Assembly: GCA_002497965.1 (NCBI GenBank)
Contig: DAFR01000015.1
Coordinates: 1 to 5,965, forward strand
Direction of reading: 5' to 3'
Length of the DNA stretch: 5,965 bases
Source of the DNA: Methanomicrobiaceae archaeon UBA436
GTDB taxonomy: Archaea > Halobacteriota > Methanomicrobia > Methanomicrobiales > Methanoculleaceae
Made by a program: the position numbers and the translations under genes. Of the stretch, positions 5,603-5,965 are shown one piece after another; the stretch's first letter is position 1; the number at the start of each line of letters is the position of its first letter. Under the pieces are notes generated by a model. It saw only the letters and a program-made list of their open reading frames with translations. It searched no databases and was not told the DNA's origin.

Positions 5603-5677
5603 GCTGCTATAGTGTAGACCGGCCAATCATGCAGGACTCTCACTCCTGCGACTGGGGTTCAAATCCCCATAGCAGCA
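5603..5677 (+). tRNA. tRNA-Glu, anticodon CTC (reads GAG)
   Basis: The 75-nt cloverleaf has acceptor GCTGCTA with TAGCAGC and a D arm GTG...CAT containing the TAGACCGGCCAAT loop typical of archaeal tRNA-Glu. The anticodon stem is CAGGA with TCCTG around loop CTCTCAC, giving anticodon CTC at 5639-5641. The variable loop is CGAC and the T arm is TGGGG-TTCAAAT-CCCCA. The discriminator is A and CCA is not encoded. Position 26 is G (5631), so this too can be a Trm1 substrate. An integrase fragment follows about 100 bp downstream on the same strand, so the 3' half of this gene is a candidate attachment site. Confidence 0.95.
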
Positions 5678-5704
5678 TTCTGACTTTCGGTCTAAATCCG
5701 ACAT

Positions 5705-5712
5705 CCTTTTTC
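5705..5712 (+). terminator. T-run downstream of tRNA-Glu
   Basis: CCTTTTTC gives five T (5707-5711) about 30 bases after the tRNA 3' end. This is a weak candidate for the transcription stop; no hairpin precedes it. Confidence 0.35.
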
Positions 5713-5729
5713 CCGCCCCGACCGAAGGC

Positions 5730-5965
5730 ATGCGTATGGAAATGTGCGCCAACACTTTCAGACAGCTCTTTTCCATTGCATCAAGAGCACAACTCCATCA
5801 ACTGTGGTCTTGCCAACGGCAGGCTCACCGCGTGTGACGCCGACCTGATCCGTGAGTTCATCGCCGAATCGCAGTCCTGCAACAACATCAATGCAGGTCG
5901 AACAAACAAGATCGTCTTCACCCTCGTCGGGTGGCGGCGGTTCATCGGGCCATACCTGGAGAACA
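5730..5965 (+). pseudogene. N-terminal part of a tyrosine recombinase/integrase, apparently frameshifted, cut by window end
   Basis: From 5776 one frame encodes 63 residues to the window end, including HNSINCGLANGRLT, DADLIREFIAE, INAGRTNKIVFTLVGWRRF and IGPYLEN. This reads as the N-terminal SAM-like DNA-binding domain of archaeal phage-integrase-family recombinases; the catalytic R-H-R-Y domain would lie beyond the window. There is no ATG in this frame; the only near start is TTG at 5776 without a ribosome site. The neighbouring frame has ATGs at 5730, 5736 and 5742 and would read NTFRQLFS before running into a stop. Removing one base (A5775) would join it as RQLFSLHQEHNSIN, so a frameshift or a truncated N-terminus is likely. 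It could still be a functional gene with an unusual start, or a sequencing error. The position beside tRNA-Glu fits an integrative element. Confidence 0.55.

Overview
The window looks like chromosomal DNA of a GC-rich methanogenic archaeon, most likely Methanomicrobiales and close to Methanoculleus. That placement is inferred from the combination of genes and from protein-sequence feel, not from a search. Archaeal signs are a UbiA-type prenyltransferase of the ether-lipid pathway, an archaeal Trm1 tRNA methyltransferase, a DRG-like GTPase with a TGS domain, two tRNA genes without an encoded CCA, and AT-rich TATA-like boxes about 30-45 bp upstream of genes that mostly lack a Shine-Dalgarno sequence.

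Layout. (1) Positions 1-925, plus strand: the 3' end of an MtnA/eIF2B-family isomerase gene, coupled by an ATGA overlap to a DUF116 membrane/cysteine-rich protein. (2) 890-1300, minus strand: a bactofilin-like beta-helix protein whose 3' end overlaps that of the DUF116 gene by 36 bp. (3) 1301-1716: no gene; it holds the bactofilin promoter and, from about 1453, two consecutive diverged copies of an intergenic repeat. (4) 1717-2559, minus strand: the UbiA-family prenyltransferase, probably digeranylgeranylglyceryl-phosphate synthase. (5) 2560-3061: no protein gene; it has the UbiA promoter with a perfect palindrome, then two more copies of the same intergenic repeat carrying GC-rich hairpins. 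(6) 3062-3136, minus strand: tRNA-Arg(CCT). (7) 3208-4323, plus strand: trm1, divergent from the tRNA and separated by only 71 bp with one good TATA-like element between them. (8) 4310-5425, minus strand: the OBG/DRG-type GTPase, overlapping trm1 tail to tail by 14 bp. (9) 5603-5677, plus strand: tRNA-Glu(CTC), followed about 100 bp later by the N-terminal part of an integrase that appears frameshifted and runs off the window.

The genes are mostly core housekeeping: methylthioribose-phosphate/ribose-phosphate isomerisation, membrane lipid synthesis, tRNA modification and a translation-linked GTPase. Trm1 acts on G26, and both tRNAs here have G at that position, so trm1 sits beside likely substrates. 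The least explained material is the repeat family flanking the prenyltransferase on both sides, and the integrase remnant beside tRNA-Glu, which suggests a past or present integration site.
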